Below are positions 1 through 6,772 of a stretch of DNA of 14,674 nucleotides, piece after piece. How positions within the stretch are numbered: the first letter of the stretch is position 1; every line of letters starts with the position of its first letter. The translations under genes were made by a program, and so were the position numbers. Under the pieces are notes generated by a model. The model was given only the letters and a program-made list of their open reading frames with translations. It did not search any database and was not told the DNA's origin. The stretch comes from Candidatus Dojkabacteria bacterium UBA5209 (GTDB lineage: Bacteria > Patescibacteriota > Dojkabacteria > SC72), in the NCBI GenBank assembly GCA_002412645.1, contig DHVL01000019.1, forward strand, positions 7,737-22,410, in the 5' to 3' direction.

Positions 1-284
1 CCTCTCATTCCCAATGGGAATCCCTCATCACCAAATGAATCACAGAAATTTGAGTTATCAATGTGTACAACCTGTTTCTCTTTATCCCAATCTATTTTAG
101 AACCTAATTCTTTCATTAAGGTTGTTAACTTCTCAATATCTGTTAACTCTGGAAAGTTGTGTAAGGTAATGGGTTCATCTGTAAGAAGTGTTGCACAAAG
201 TATTGGTAATGCAGAATTCTTATTTCCTGCTGGTGTTATCTCTCCCTCTAATTTTTTCCCTCCTTTTACTATTAAATTTGCCAT
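1..284 (-). CDS. murA: UDP-N-acetylglucosamine 1-carboxyvinyltransferase MurA, N-terminal 94 residues (cut by the left edge)
   Basis: Family role: transfers enolpyruvate from PEP to UDP-GlcNAc, the first committed step of peptidoglycan precursor synthesis, in the cytoplasm. The protein opens MANLIVKGGKKLEGEI, then NKNSALPILCATLLTDEP. This matches the MurA N-terminus, including the Lys22-Asn23 pair that contacts substrate, and LHNFPELTDI follows as usual. Only 94 of roughly 420 residues are in the window; the catalytic-loop Cys/Asp is beyond it. The ATG at 284-282 is the natural start because it sits directly before the conserved first strand. It begins 8 bases after the murB stop, on the same strand and with no visible Shine-Dalgarno sequence, so it is probably the last visible gene of the ftsW-murG-murB-murA operon. 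Sure of family; EPSP synthase, a fold relative, is unlikely given the NKNSALP motif. Confidence 0.93.
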   Translation of the reverse strand, partial: MANLIVKGGKKLEGEITPAGNKNSALPILCATLLTDEPITLHNFPELTDIEKLTTLMKELGSKIDWDKEKQVVHIDNSNFCDSFGDEGFPLGMR

Positions 285-292
285 ATTAGTTA

Positions 293-1309
293 TTAAAAAA
301 TATTAATTTCAGTTTCTAGGTACAAACCTGTATTCTTTTTAAAGTCCTGCTGTATTTTACCAATGAATGCTACTATTTCACCAGCAGAGGCATTACCGTA
401 GTTGGTAACAATGAGTGGGTGGTATATCCATGTACCTACTTCTCCTTCTCTTTTATTTTTCCAACCTAATTTATCAAGTATATATGCTGTAGGTATTTTA
501 ACAGTATTTCCTTTTTCTGTTTCAAAAGATGGTAATCCTGGGAATTTCTTTTCTAAATCTTTGTATTTAGCTGTATCAATAAGTAAATTTTTAAATGTAC
601 TTCCACAAGAACCGTATTCATCAATGGAGGGAAGCTTCTCTTTTCTAATATCTCTTACAGTATTAAGAAGATTTCCTAAAGTATGTTCTTTAACCCTTTC
701 TTTTAAATCATTGTACTGTAGATATTTTTCCTCTATCTTGCCTTTAAACTTTGGTAATTTGAATATGACCTTTGTAATTACAAACTGACCTTTTAATTCA
801 TTTTTAAAAATGCTATCTCTATATCCAAACTTACACTCTTTATTACTTAATATCCTCTCTTCTTTCTCTTTAAGCATTAATACATTTACAGATTCTATGT
901 AATCTTTTACCTCTACTCCATATGCACCGATATTTTGGATTGGACTACTACCAACATTACCAGGAATATCTATTAAATTCTGTAATCCTATTAAATTCTT
1001 TTCTGTACTCCACTGTACAAAACTATTCCATTGCTCTCCAGCATTAACCTTTACTAGGATATGTGTATCATTTTCCTTTACAACCTCTATACCTTCATTT
1101 CTAAGAAGAAAGATTGTACCTTTGAAATCTTTACTAAAGAGAGTATTAGAACCTCTACCAAGAAAAAGAGTGTTTGTTTTTGATATATATTGGTATATTT
1201 CATCTAAGAGAAGTTCCTCGCTATTCTCTATTGTAATTACGAGATTGGCATTAACATCTACTCTAAAAGTGTTATATGGCTTAAGAGAGATATTCTTTTC
1301 TATTCTCAT
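293..1309 (-). CDS. murB: UDP-N-acetylenolpyruvoylglucosamine reductase MurB (type I)
   Basis: FAD- and NADPH-dependent reduction of UDP-GlcNAc-enolpyruvate to UDP-MurNAc, directly after MurA. The 338 residues match the longer, E. coli-like type I enzyme. The FAD-binding part has GRGSN at 51-55 and PGNVGSSPIQNIGAYG at 116-131. The active site shows FGYRDSIFK with Arg164, SCGSTFKN with the proton-donating Ser237, and the C-terminal LETE (Glu332/Glu334) that completes the triad. The C-terminal domain holds the substrate-binding block KIPTAYILDKLGWK at 271-284 and a typical HPL-IVTNYGNASAGEI stretch. The start at 1309 precedes SLKPYNTFRV, the usual MurB opening. It lies 2 bases after the murG stop without a Shine-Dalgarno sequence, which suggests translational coupling. 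All catalytic residues look intact. Confidence 0.97.
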   Translation of the reverse strand: MRIEKNISLKPYNTFRVDVNANLVITIENSEELLLDEIYQYISKTNTLFLGRGSNTLFSKDFKGTIFLLRNEGIEVVKENDTHILVKVNAGEQWNSFVQWSTEKNLIGLQNLIDIPGNVGSSPIQNIGAYGVEVKDYIESVNVLMLKEKEERILSNKECKFGYRDSIFKNELKGQFVITKVIFKLPKFKGKIEEKYLQYNDLKERVKEHTLGNLLNTVRDIRKEKLPSIDEYGSCGSTFKNLLIDTAKYKDLEKKFPGLPSFETEKGNTVKIPTAYILDKLGWKNKREGEVGTWIYHPLIVTNYGNASAGEIVAFIGKIQQDFKKNTGLYLETEINIF

Positions 1310-1311
1310 AT

Positions 1312-2478
1312 TTAAGAAATATATTTTAATATATCCGAAATCATTGTGGAGCTAGCATTTAATGGAAAAAGCTCTTCTAATTTCTCATATTCTATATCTC
1401 TAAGTAGTAATTGTTTTTTAAACTGTTCTAATTCAGTAAGTAGTGTTGTTTCGTTGAGATATTTCTCTTCTAGTATTTTTGCACTCCCTATTTTCTCTAA
1501 GACTTTAGCATTAAGATATTGCTCGTTATTTGTAACCCAAGGTATTGGTATGAACAGGGCGTGTTTTTTTAGTATCCCTATTTCATATACAGTGTTAGCT
1601 CCAGATCTTCCAAGGAACATATCCATACTATTAAGTACATACCCTATGCTTTCATCATCAATATATGGAATTGGTAAAAAGCAATTTCTTTTTTCTTCTG
1701 GTAGAGTTTCTAACTTCTCTTTTGCTAATTCATATCCTTTCTGTTTTTCATTATTTCCTGTTTGTAGAAGTACAACATATCCCTCTAAGAGAGAGTCTAA
1801 CTCTGCTAGTACTTTTTTGTTTATTACTTGTGAACCCAGACTACCTCCAGAGATATACAAGAAGTCTTTCTCCCCTTTGTTTTGAACCAAAGCAGTAATG
1901 TCTTTGTTTGTTCTCTCTGTTATCTCTTTTCTAAAGATACTCTTTCTCACGTTATTACCAACATGTAGAGATTTTTCCTTATTAAAATATTTAAGAGAAT
2001 CTTTAAAGGCTACATATATTTTCTTTGCAAATTTACCTACTACTCTGTTAGAAAGGCCTACTGATGCAGTTTGTTCATGTAAGAAGATGGGAATATGTTT
2101 TAACCATGCAACGAGACATACAGGTACAGAGACAAAGCCTCCTGTAGAGATTACCAATGAGGGTTTCTCTTTTGAGAGTATTTTAAAGGCATCAAAAAAT
2201 CCTAGTACTGTTCTTAGTAGAAGTCTTACTGAGCTAAAAGATATTTTTCTTTGTAGCTTCCCTGCTCTAATGAATATAGTTTTAAACTCTTTGTTGGTCA
2301 TTTCTCTTTGTTCTAGAGAATTACCAGGTTTTTCTCCCTCCATACCTAAGTCTCCACCTACGTAAAGGAGATTTTCTTTGGGAAAGAGATATTCTTCTGT
2401 TAAACACTCTATCAAAGCATTAGCACTAGAGAGGTGTCCTCCACTACCACCACCTGTAATTAATATTTTTTTATCCAT
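1312..2478 (-). CDS. murG: Lipid II synthase MurG (UDP-GlcNAc:undecaprenyl-PP-MurNAc-pentapeptide GlcNAc transferase)
   Basis: Membrane-associated GT-B glycosyltransferase that adds GlcNAc to lipid I on the inner face of the membrane. With the start used here it has 388 residues. The first glycine loop GGGSGGH is at 9-15, the second STGGFVSVP at 111-119, HEQTASVGLSN at 134-144 (usual form HEQN), and the third loop GGSLGSQVIN at 211-220. The UDP-GlcNAc site GRSGANTVYEI is at 290-300 with Glu299, and NEQYLNA at 318-324. An acidic loop after YVGGDLGMEGEK is longer than in E. coli. I chose the ATG at 2478 over the one at 2499 because MurG proteins normally begin right before the first glycine loop; this gives an 8-base overlap with the ftsW end. 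The longer form would add MLVDLKR. The murB start follows the stop by 2 bases. Confidence 0.96.
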   Translation of the reverse strand: MDKKILITGGGSGGHLSSANALIECLTEEYLFPKENLLYVGGDLGMEGEKPGNSLEQREMTNKEFKTIFIRAGKLQRKISFSSVRLLLRTVLGFFDAFKILSKEKPSLVISTGGFVSVPVCLVAWLKHIPIFLHEQTASVGLSNRVVGKFAKKIYVAFKDSLKYFNKEKSLHVGNNVRKSIFRKEITERTNKDITALVQNKGEKDFLYISGGSLGSQVINKKVLAELDSLLEGYVVLLQTGNNEKQKGYELAKEKLETLPEEKRNCFLPIPYIDDESIGYVLNSMDMFLGRSGANTVYEIGILKKHALFIPIPWVTNNEQYLNAKVLEKIGSAKILEEKYLNETTLLTELEQFKKQLLLRDIEYEKLEELFPLNASSTMISDILKYIS

Positions 2479-3655
2479 TCTTTTTAAATCTACTAACATT
2501 TAAAAGTAAACCAAAGGCCATCATTGTCACTATTGTACTAGAACCTCCATATGTAAGGAATGGTAGAGGTATTCCAGTTAAGGGTATTAATCCTACATTG
2601 GCTGCCATATTAAAGAATGCTTGGCATGTTAGCCATATTGTAATACCTGTTGCAAGAAGTTGCCCCTCTTTATCTATCGCATTCATAGCAATTTTAAAGC
2701 CTCTCCAAAGAAAAAAGATCCAAGAGAATACCAGTATTGCTCCACCCCAAAGTCCTAGCTCTTCTAAAACTACGGCAAAGATGGAGTCCGTGAATGCCGT
2801 ATTTTCTACTAAATATCCAAAACGTTGTCTTGACTGTCCAAATCCTTTACCCCAAAATCCCCCTGACCCTATACCAATTAATATCTGTTGCATTTGATAT
2901 CCACTACCTCTTGGGTCTGTGACTTCTCCAGTAAGGATTAGAGTAAGAAATGTTTGTACCCTACTTAATCTGTAAGGTTCTAGTACTGCAGCTAGTACCC
3001 CTAGTGGTAGAAGTAGAAAGAGTACGCCAATGGAGCCAACTGTATGTGCTTTGTCTTGTCCTGATACAAAGAACATACCAAAAGCAGTCACACATATTAT
3101 CATTGTTGTTCCTAGATCAGGTTCTAGAAGTACTAGTAATGCTATTGCTCCTAGTATTGAAAGAAATCCTATTAGATTTTTTACAAAACCTTTTTTAAGG
3201 GAATCTTCAAATTTAGTATAGTGGTAATCTTTCTTTGCTAACCAACTAGAGAGATACATAATGCTAACAATTTTGGCAAACTCTGCAGGTTGTATTGGAG
3301 GAAGCCCTCCAATCTGAAACCATCTTTTAGAGCCATTTATCTCTTCACCAAAAACCAGTACAAGTACTAAGAAGAGAATTGTAATTACTAGTGCTGGTAA
3401 AGAGAGTTTAAGAATTTTTCTGTAATCAACAATGTAGAAAAGAAATGCAGGGATACTACCTAGTAGAAGCCAAAGTAGTTGTAATTTTAGAAAGTGAAAT
3501 TGGTCTCCAAATGTCTGATTTGCTTGATATACACTAGCATCATATATCATTATGGCTCCAGAGAGGGCCATGATTATTAAAAAGATCAAAATTGACCTAT
3601 CTGACTTTTGATATGAGCTTTTTGTTGATCTTTTTCTTACTGTTTTCCTCGACAT
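2471..3655 (-). CDS. ftsW: SEDS-family peptidoglycan polymerase, FtsW
   Basis: Integral membrane glycosyltransferase that polymerises lipid II at the septum with a class B PBP. The 394 residues have a basic cytoplasmic N-terminus (MSRKTVRKRSTK) and about ten hydrophobic segments. Family signatures: GSKRWFQIGGLPPIQPAEFAK at 108-128 (written here as its key block, with PAEFAK), EPDLGT at 178-183, GIGSGGFWGKGFGQS at 261-275, FTDSIFAVVLEELG at 288-301 where the likely catalytic Asp290 lies, and GIPLPFLTYGGSS at 361-373. RodA is the alternative, but the position directly before murG favours FtsW. The start at 3655 has no Shine-Dalgarno sequence. A -10 element TATATT at 3673-3668 puts the transcript start only about 6 bases upstream. 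It heads the wall operon and is divergent from the CMP kinase gene. Confidence 0.93.
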   Translation of the reverse strand: MSRKTVRKRSTKSSYQKSDRSILIFLIIMALSGAIMIYDASVYQANQTFGDQFHFLKLQLLWLLLGSIPAFLFYIVDYRKILKLSLPALVITILFLVLVLVFGEEINGSKRWFQIGGLPPIQPAEFAKIVSIMYLSSWLAKKDYHYTKFEDSLKKGFVKNLIGFLSILGAIALLVLLEPDLGTTMIICVTAFGMFFVSGQDKAHTVGSIGVLFLLLPLGVLAAVLEPYRLSRVQTFLTLILTGEVTDPRGSGYQMQQILIGIGSGGFWGKGFGQSRQRFGYLVENTAFTDSIFAVVLEELGLWGGAILVFSWIFFLWRGFKIAMNAIDKEGQLLATGITIWLTCQAFFNMAANVGLIPLTGIPLPFLTYGGSSTIVTMMAFGLLLNVSRFKKNG

Positions 3656-3682
3656 TGTATGTCTACTAATATACTATATATT
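3655..3682 (+). promoter_or_regulatory. Putative CMP kinase promoter (leaderless)
   Basis: TTGTAT (3655-3660), a 16-base spacer and TATATT (3677-3682) end 5 bases before the ATG at 3688, which would place the transcript start at or next to the start codon. An alternative pair is TCGACA (3649-3654) with TATACT (3670-3675), 15-base spacer. Both overlap the ftsW promoter on the other strand. Confidence 0.4.
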
Positions 3683-3696
3683 GTAATATGAAACAA
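3668..3696 (-). promoter_or_regulatory. Putative ftsW operon promoter (near-leaderless)
   Basis: Reading the minus strand, TTGTTT (3696-3691), a 17-base spacer and TATATT (3673-3668) resemble a housekeeping promoter. A start about 7 bases after the hexamer falls near 3661, leaving about 6 bases before the ATG at 3655. The -35 lies inside the start of the divergent kinase gene. The AT-rich context makes chance matches easy, so this is inference. Confidence 0.4.
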
Positions 3697-4275
3697 AAGA
3701 GAGAAAAACTTCTTTTTGTAGTTGGTGGACCTGGTGGTTCTGGTAGTTCCACTATTTCTAAGATGTTAGCCGACCATTTTAAAATTCCTCGTATATATGC
3801 TGGAGATTTGTTTAGAGAAAAAGCTAAGCAAGAGGATATTGATTCATTTGAGGAGTTCTTACAAGAGACTTCGAATGGTGGTAACAGCTTGGATTTAGAG
3901 ATAGATGCTTTACTTTTTGAATATGCGAAGAAGGGTAATGTGTTGATAGAGAGTAAGGTGTTTGCTGCTTTGGCTAAAAAGAATGGTATTAAGGTTACTG
4001 CTAGTATATGGTTAGAGAGTGATTTAAATACTAGGGTAAGAAGAAAAATACAAAAAGAGGGTACAAAGGGTTTGTTTAAGAAGTTTAAGGCCAAGAAGGC
4101 TTTAAAGAAAAGATATGGAATTGACAAGGAAAAGTATGCAAGGTTATACAATGTGAGATATGACCTACCCAACCTTTATTACGATATTGTATTAGATACT
4201 TCTAAGTTAGATGAGGTAGAGACATTTAATTTAATTTTAGAGAAGTTAAAGGATGGACAATATATTAAAGAGTAA
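3688..4275 (+). CDS. cmk: Cytidylate kinase-like P-loop nucleoside monophosphate kinase (archaeal-type CMP/dCMP kinase family)
   Basis: Likely phosphorylates CMP/dCMP with ATP in the cytoplasm. The 195 residues match the short archaeal-type family: P-loop GGPGGSGSST at 13-22, then YAGDLFREKA at 38-46 (the family's AGD-x-FR motif), a lid-like basic stretch around SDLNTRVRRKIQKEG at 111-125, and YYDIVLDTSKLD at 164-175 (usual form YDLVLDTS). The Walker A lysine position is Ser20; the archaeal family often has Thr there (GSGTTT), so this fits the family but departs from the classical motif. The region 126-150 is very Lys-rich. The ATG at 3688 has no Shine-Dalgarno sequence and sits right after a -10 like hexamer. 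The 3' end overlaps the next gene by 23 bases. Family is fairly sure; substrate specificity (CMP versus another NMP) is inferred. Confidence 0.8.
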   Translation: MKQKREKLLFVVGGPGGSGSSTISKMLADHFKIPRIYAGDLFREKAKQEDIDSFEEFLQETSNGGNSLDLEIDALLFEYAKKGNVLIESKVFAALAKKNGIKVTASIWLESDLNTRVRRKIQKEGTKGLFKKFKAKKALKKRYGIDKEKYARLYNVRYDLPNLYYDIVLDTSKLDEVETFNLILEKLKDGQYIKE

Positions 4276-4498
4276 TGATGATATCCAGAAGACAACGGTA
4301 GATCCTACAGAGCATATACAGCCTAATCCAAATGAGAGTGTTACAAATCAGGATATGATGAATCCTGAGGATTTGGATAGTAGGTGGTTAAGATGGAAGT
4401 GTCTTAACTGTGGATATCTTTATGAAGGATCTAAAGAGTTAAAGAAATGTCCTAGGTGTGGTAATGAGAATCCAGATCTTTTTGAGGATGCTGATTAA
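4253..4498 (+). CDS. Small rubredoxin-like zinc-ribbon protein
   Basis: An 81-residue protein with a polar, probably disordered N-terminal half (1-44, Asn/Asp/Pro-rich) and a C-terminal metal-binding knuckle pair, WKCLNCGYLYEG and KKCPRCG. The four cysteines are Cys50, Cys53, Cys66 and Cys69, a CxxC-x12-CxxC layout as in the rubredoxin-type domain of rubrerythrins and many small zinc ribbons. Whether it binds iron (electron transfer) or zinc (structural) cannot be told from sequence. The ATG at 4253 lies inside the kinase gene and is preceded directly by AAAGG; the only other in-frame Met residues are 35-36, just before the ribbon. The 23-base overlap indicates coupled translation with the kinase. 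Its stop lies 2 bases from the 3' end of a convergent tRNA-Leu. No specific function is assigned. Confidence 0.75.
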   Translation: MDNILKSNDDIQKTTVDPTEHIQPNPNESVTNQDMMNPEDLDSRWLRWKCLNCGYLYEGSKELKKCPRCGNENPDLFEDAD

Positions 4499-4500
4499 AG

Positions 4501-4584
4501 TGCCGAGAGGGGGAATCGAACCCCCACTCTATTTCTAGAACGGGATTTTAAGTCCCGCGCGTCTGCCTATTCCGCCATCTCGGC
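4501..4584 (-). tRNA. tRNA-Leu (anticodon UAA)
   Basis: On the minus strand GCCGAGA (4584-4578) pairs with the 3' acceptor strand, with discriminator A73 at 4501. The anticodon arm is CGGGA-CUUAAAA-UCCCG, giving UAA. The long variable arm UCUA-GAAA-UAGA is the class II mark of leucine tRNA, and the T arm is GGGGG-UUCGAUU-CCCCC. The length is 84 bases and CCA is not encoded. It follows the C39-like gene on the same strand by 45 bases and is antisense to the plus-strand kinase/zinc-ribbon unit, whose stop is 2 bases away. Confidence 0.97.
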
Positions 4585-4629
4585 ATAGATGGTGAATTTT
4601 AAGATAGATTGGGTATATTTGCAAGAGAT

Positions 4630-6771
4630 TTAGTAAATAACTATTGCAGTGTATCCAAGATATGCCCACTTACCTAGAAGAGAACTTGGGGTATATGTTC
4701 TTGGTCCCCTCCATGGGTCATTAGTATATACTGTCTGTGGTGCTTCTGGTTTACCAACAAAACCAACTATTACTTCTGAGTGCATTCCTTTGTATCCAGT
4801 ATATCCTCCTGGTAATTCAAAAGAGCCATATGGCTGAGAGTATCCGTTGTAAACGTAGAGTATTACAGGGTGGCCATTTTTAACTTCTTGTAAGGCACTT
4901 GTAAGATTCCAACCACTCTTAATTGTATTACTCACTCCTCTTGAGGAGATGTAGGAAGATATTGGCCCTGCGTGTACTCCGTATCCATCTACCCATGATG
5001 TTAGAGGATTCTCACCTATCCCTATTGCAGATTTAATCCCACTTTCAGTACTTGAAATACCTTTATATCCTAATACCATCCTTGTTGCAGCTAGGTTACA
5101 TGTAAATGATTCTGTTTGGTAATATTGTGGTACATTAAGACGCACCGTTTCATACTTTGTTGTAAAAGAAGTAGTAAGGGATGTATTAGAGTTATACCCA
5201 TATATTGAGACAATTCCTGCAGGAATTGTAATTGTATACTTGGTACCATATGAGAGGTTGTTTGCTAATGTGTAGTAGACAGTATTCTCTCTCCAAGAGA
5301 ATGTACCATTTACACTCGGAGTTATACTCCATCCTTTCTCTACACTCTCTTTACTTACTGGTTGATCGAAAGTTATTGAGAGAGTTCTCGTTGAAATATC
5401 TATATTCTTAGCGCCATTCCATGGGCTTGAACTACTCATTTTTACATATCCCGCAGTTTTAAATGTAATTTGTATATCCTCTTCTATATATCCACCGAGT
5501 GTATTCATTATTCCTTTAGATATGGTTGCAGTATATTCAGTATTCTTTTGAAACTCGGAGGATGGTGTGAAGAGAATCTGTTTTTTATCTTCGGAGAGTG
5601 TAATATTTCCTTCTATCTGTGGAGAAAGAGAAAATCTACCCTTTATGGTCTCCTCCTGTATTGGGCTTTCAAAGTTCAGTATTAAAGGGTCTTTATTAGA
5701 AATATATTCCCCTTCTCTATTAAAACTAAGTAATCCAGGAGCGGGAATTGTTCTAAAAGAGAACTCTTCTATTAGTTCATGTGATTCTTGGGATATCTTT
5801 CTATATGTTTGTGTATCATATTGGATAATGTTTCTGTAAAGAGAGAGTTTATACTGAGTACCTTGTTTAAGATTAAGGGGCATTATGATTATCTTATTAC
5901 TACTATCTCTCTTTATTTCATACTCTACTGTAGGTTCAAAGAGTGCTTCCCATTCAACAAACTGTTGATCTTTAGAATCTAACTCCACAACTATTCCCTC
6001 ATTTATGGGTACATTATTTGTGTCTGTGCCAAGAACCACTTCTTCTATGGTAGGGGTTGTTGGAGTAAAGAATTCCTGACTGTTTTCATGCTTTATCCCA
6101 TATGGGAAGAGTCTTGTAATACCAGTTGTATATATTACGACTTTTTGCTCCGGTAAGAATGATTTCTTCGGTTGTACGGTATAGCTGGAAATCCATTTTG
6201 AAGAGTTAAATATATAGTTGTATGAGAGATTTGTTTCTGTTTCAGGGGAGATATGGATATTGAGTAAATCTTTATTCATAGGGACAGAAAAGGATACAGT
6301 TATACCACTAGCCTCTTCGAGTACTCCCTCGTTATTAGCTCCTTGTACATATACCTTTGGCTCAGTGAAGAGAGAAACAACTAAAAGTAGTATTACTACT
6401 ATTATGTATATTACTAATTGAAACCAAAGGAAAATCTTTACGAAATCTCTTTTTAAAGAAAGTAATGTTAAAAATATTGTTGTTGATATTAATATTACTA
6501 AATATGCGGTTGTGATTATTACAAATTCCTGAGTTAAGTATTTCTCATATGTATCTCCATTGAAAAATAGGTATATTGGTAGTGAGAGATATATAGGGAG
6601 GAAAAGTGCTGATATTAAAGCTATTATAAATTTCCTTTTTATCTTCTTTCTAAGGAAGTAAAAGATTAGTAAAAGAACTGTAATGCAGGTTAAAAAGAGA
6701 AGAAATATGATTCTAAATTCATAACTTGGAAGGTAGTTATTAATTTCTGTAAGCAGTTTTATGATTTGCAT
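4630..6771 (-). CDS. Polytopic surface protein: four TM segments, Big_5-type Ig-like repeats and a C-terminal C39-like cysteine peptidase domain
   Basis: A 713-residue protein. Hydrophobic segments lie at about 20-40, 47-70, 82-105 and 114-136. The basic loop RKKIKRK (41-47) and the LKRDFVK loop between TM3 and TM4 put those loops inside, so everything after residue 137 should be outside. Residues 137-540 form about four Ig-like units of the Big_5 type, with repeated features such as ITVSFSVPMNK, LILNFESPI and LSITFDQPVSKESV, each ending in a Y-x-x-x-I strand. Residues 541-713 resemble the Peptidase_C39_2 fold: VPQYYQTESFTCNLAATRMVL with Cys558, GMHSEVIVGFVG with His664, and TNDPWRG with Asn684/Asp685 as the third residue. 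The ATG is 1 base from the stop of the deacetylase-like gene, so the two are coupled. It is probably an extracellular peptidase or peptidase-fold amidase; substrate unknown, and no ABC exporter domain is present. Confidence 0.8.
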   Translation of the reverse strand: MQIIKLLTEINNYLPSYEFRIIFLLFLTCITVLLLIFYFLRKKIKRKFIIALISALFLPIYLSLPIYLFFNGDTYEKYLTQEFVIITTAYLVILISTTIFLTLLSLKRDFVKIFLWFQLVIYIIVVILLLVVSLFTEPKVYVQGANNEGVLEEASGITVSFSVPMNKDLLNIHISPETETNLSYNYIFNSSKWISSYTVQPKKSFLPEQKVVIYTTGITRLFPYGIKHENSQEFFTPTTPTIEEVVLGTDTNNVPINEGIVVELDSKDQQFVEWEALFEPTVEYEIKRDSSNKIIIMPLNLKQGTQYKLSLYRNIIQYDTQTYRKISQESHELIEEFSFRTIPAPGLLSFNREGEYISNKDPLILNFESPIQEETIKGRFSLSPQIEGNITLSEDKKQILFTPSSEFQKNTEYTATISKGIMNTLGGYIEEDIQITFKTAGYVKMSSSSPWNGAKNIDISTRTLSITFDQPVSKESVEKGWSITPSVNGTFSWRENTVYYTLANNLSYGTKYTITIPAGIVSIYGYNSNTSLTTSFTTKYETVRLNVPQYYQTESFTCNLAATRMVLGYKGISSTESGIKSAIGIGENPLTSWVDGYGVHAGPISSYISSRGVSNTIKSGWNLTSALQEVKNGHPVILYVYNGYSQPYGSFELPGGYTGYKGMHSEVIVGFVGKPEAPQTVYTNDPWRGPRTYTPSSLLGKWAYLGYTAIVIY

Positions 6772-6772
6772 T

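Noticed and set aside
1346..1885. A 179-codon plus-strand frame opposite murG
   Set aside because: Antisense to a gene with all MurG motifs; the translation shows no domain or sensible composition.
2479..2499. Longer murG start at 2499
   Set aside because: It adds MLVDLKR before the usual MurG opening, and no Shine-Dalgarno sequence supports it.
3294..3313. Inverted repeat ATTGGAGG-AAGC-CCTCCAAT as a terminator or attenuator
   Set aside because: It is inside ftsW, encodes the conserved IGGLPPI turn and has no T tract.
3666..4172. A 168-codon minus-strand frame opposite the CMP kinase
   Set aside because: The kinase frame has clear motifs; this frame has none and would end inside the divergent promoter region.
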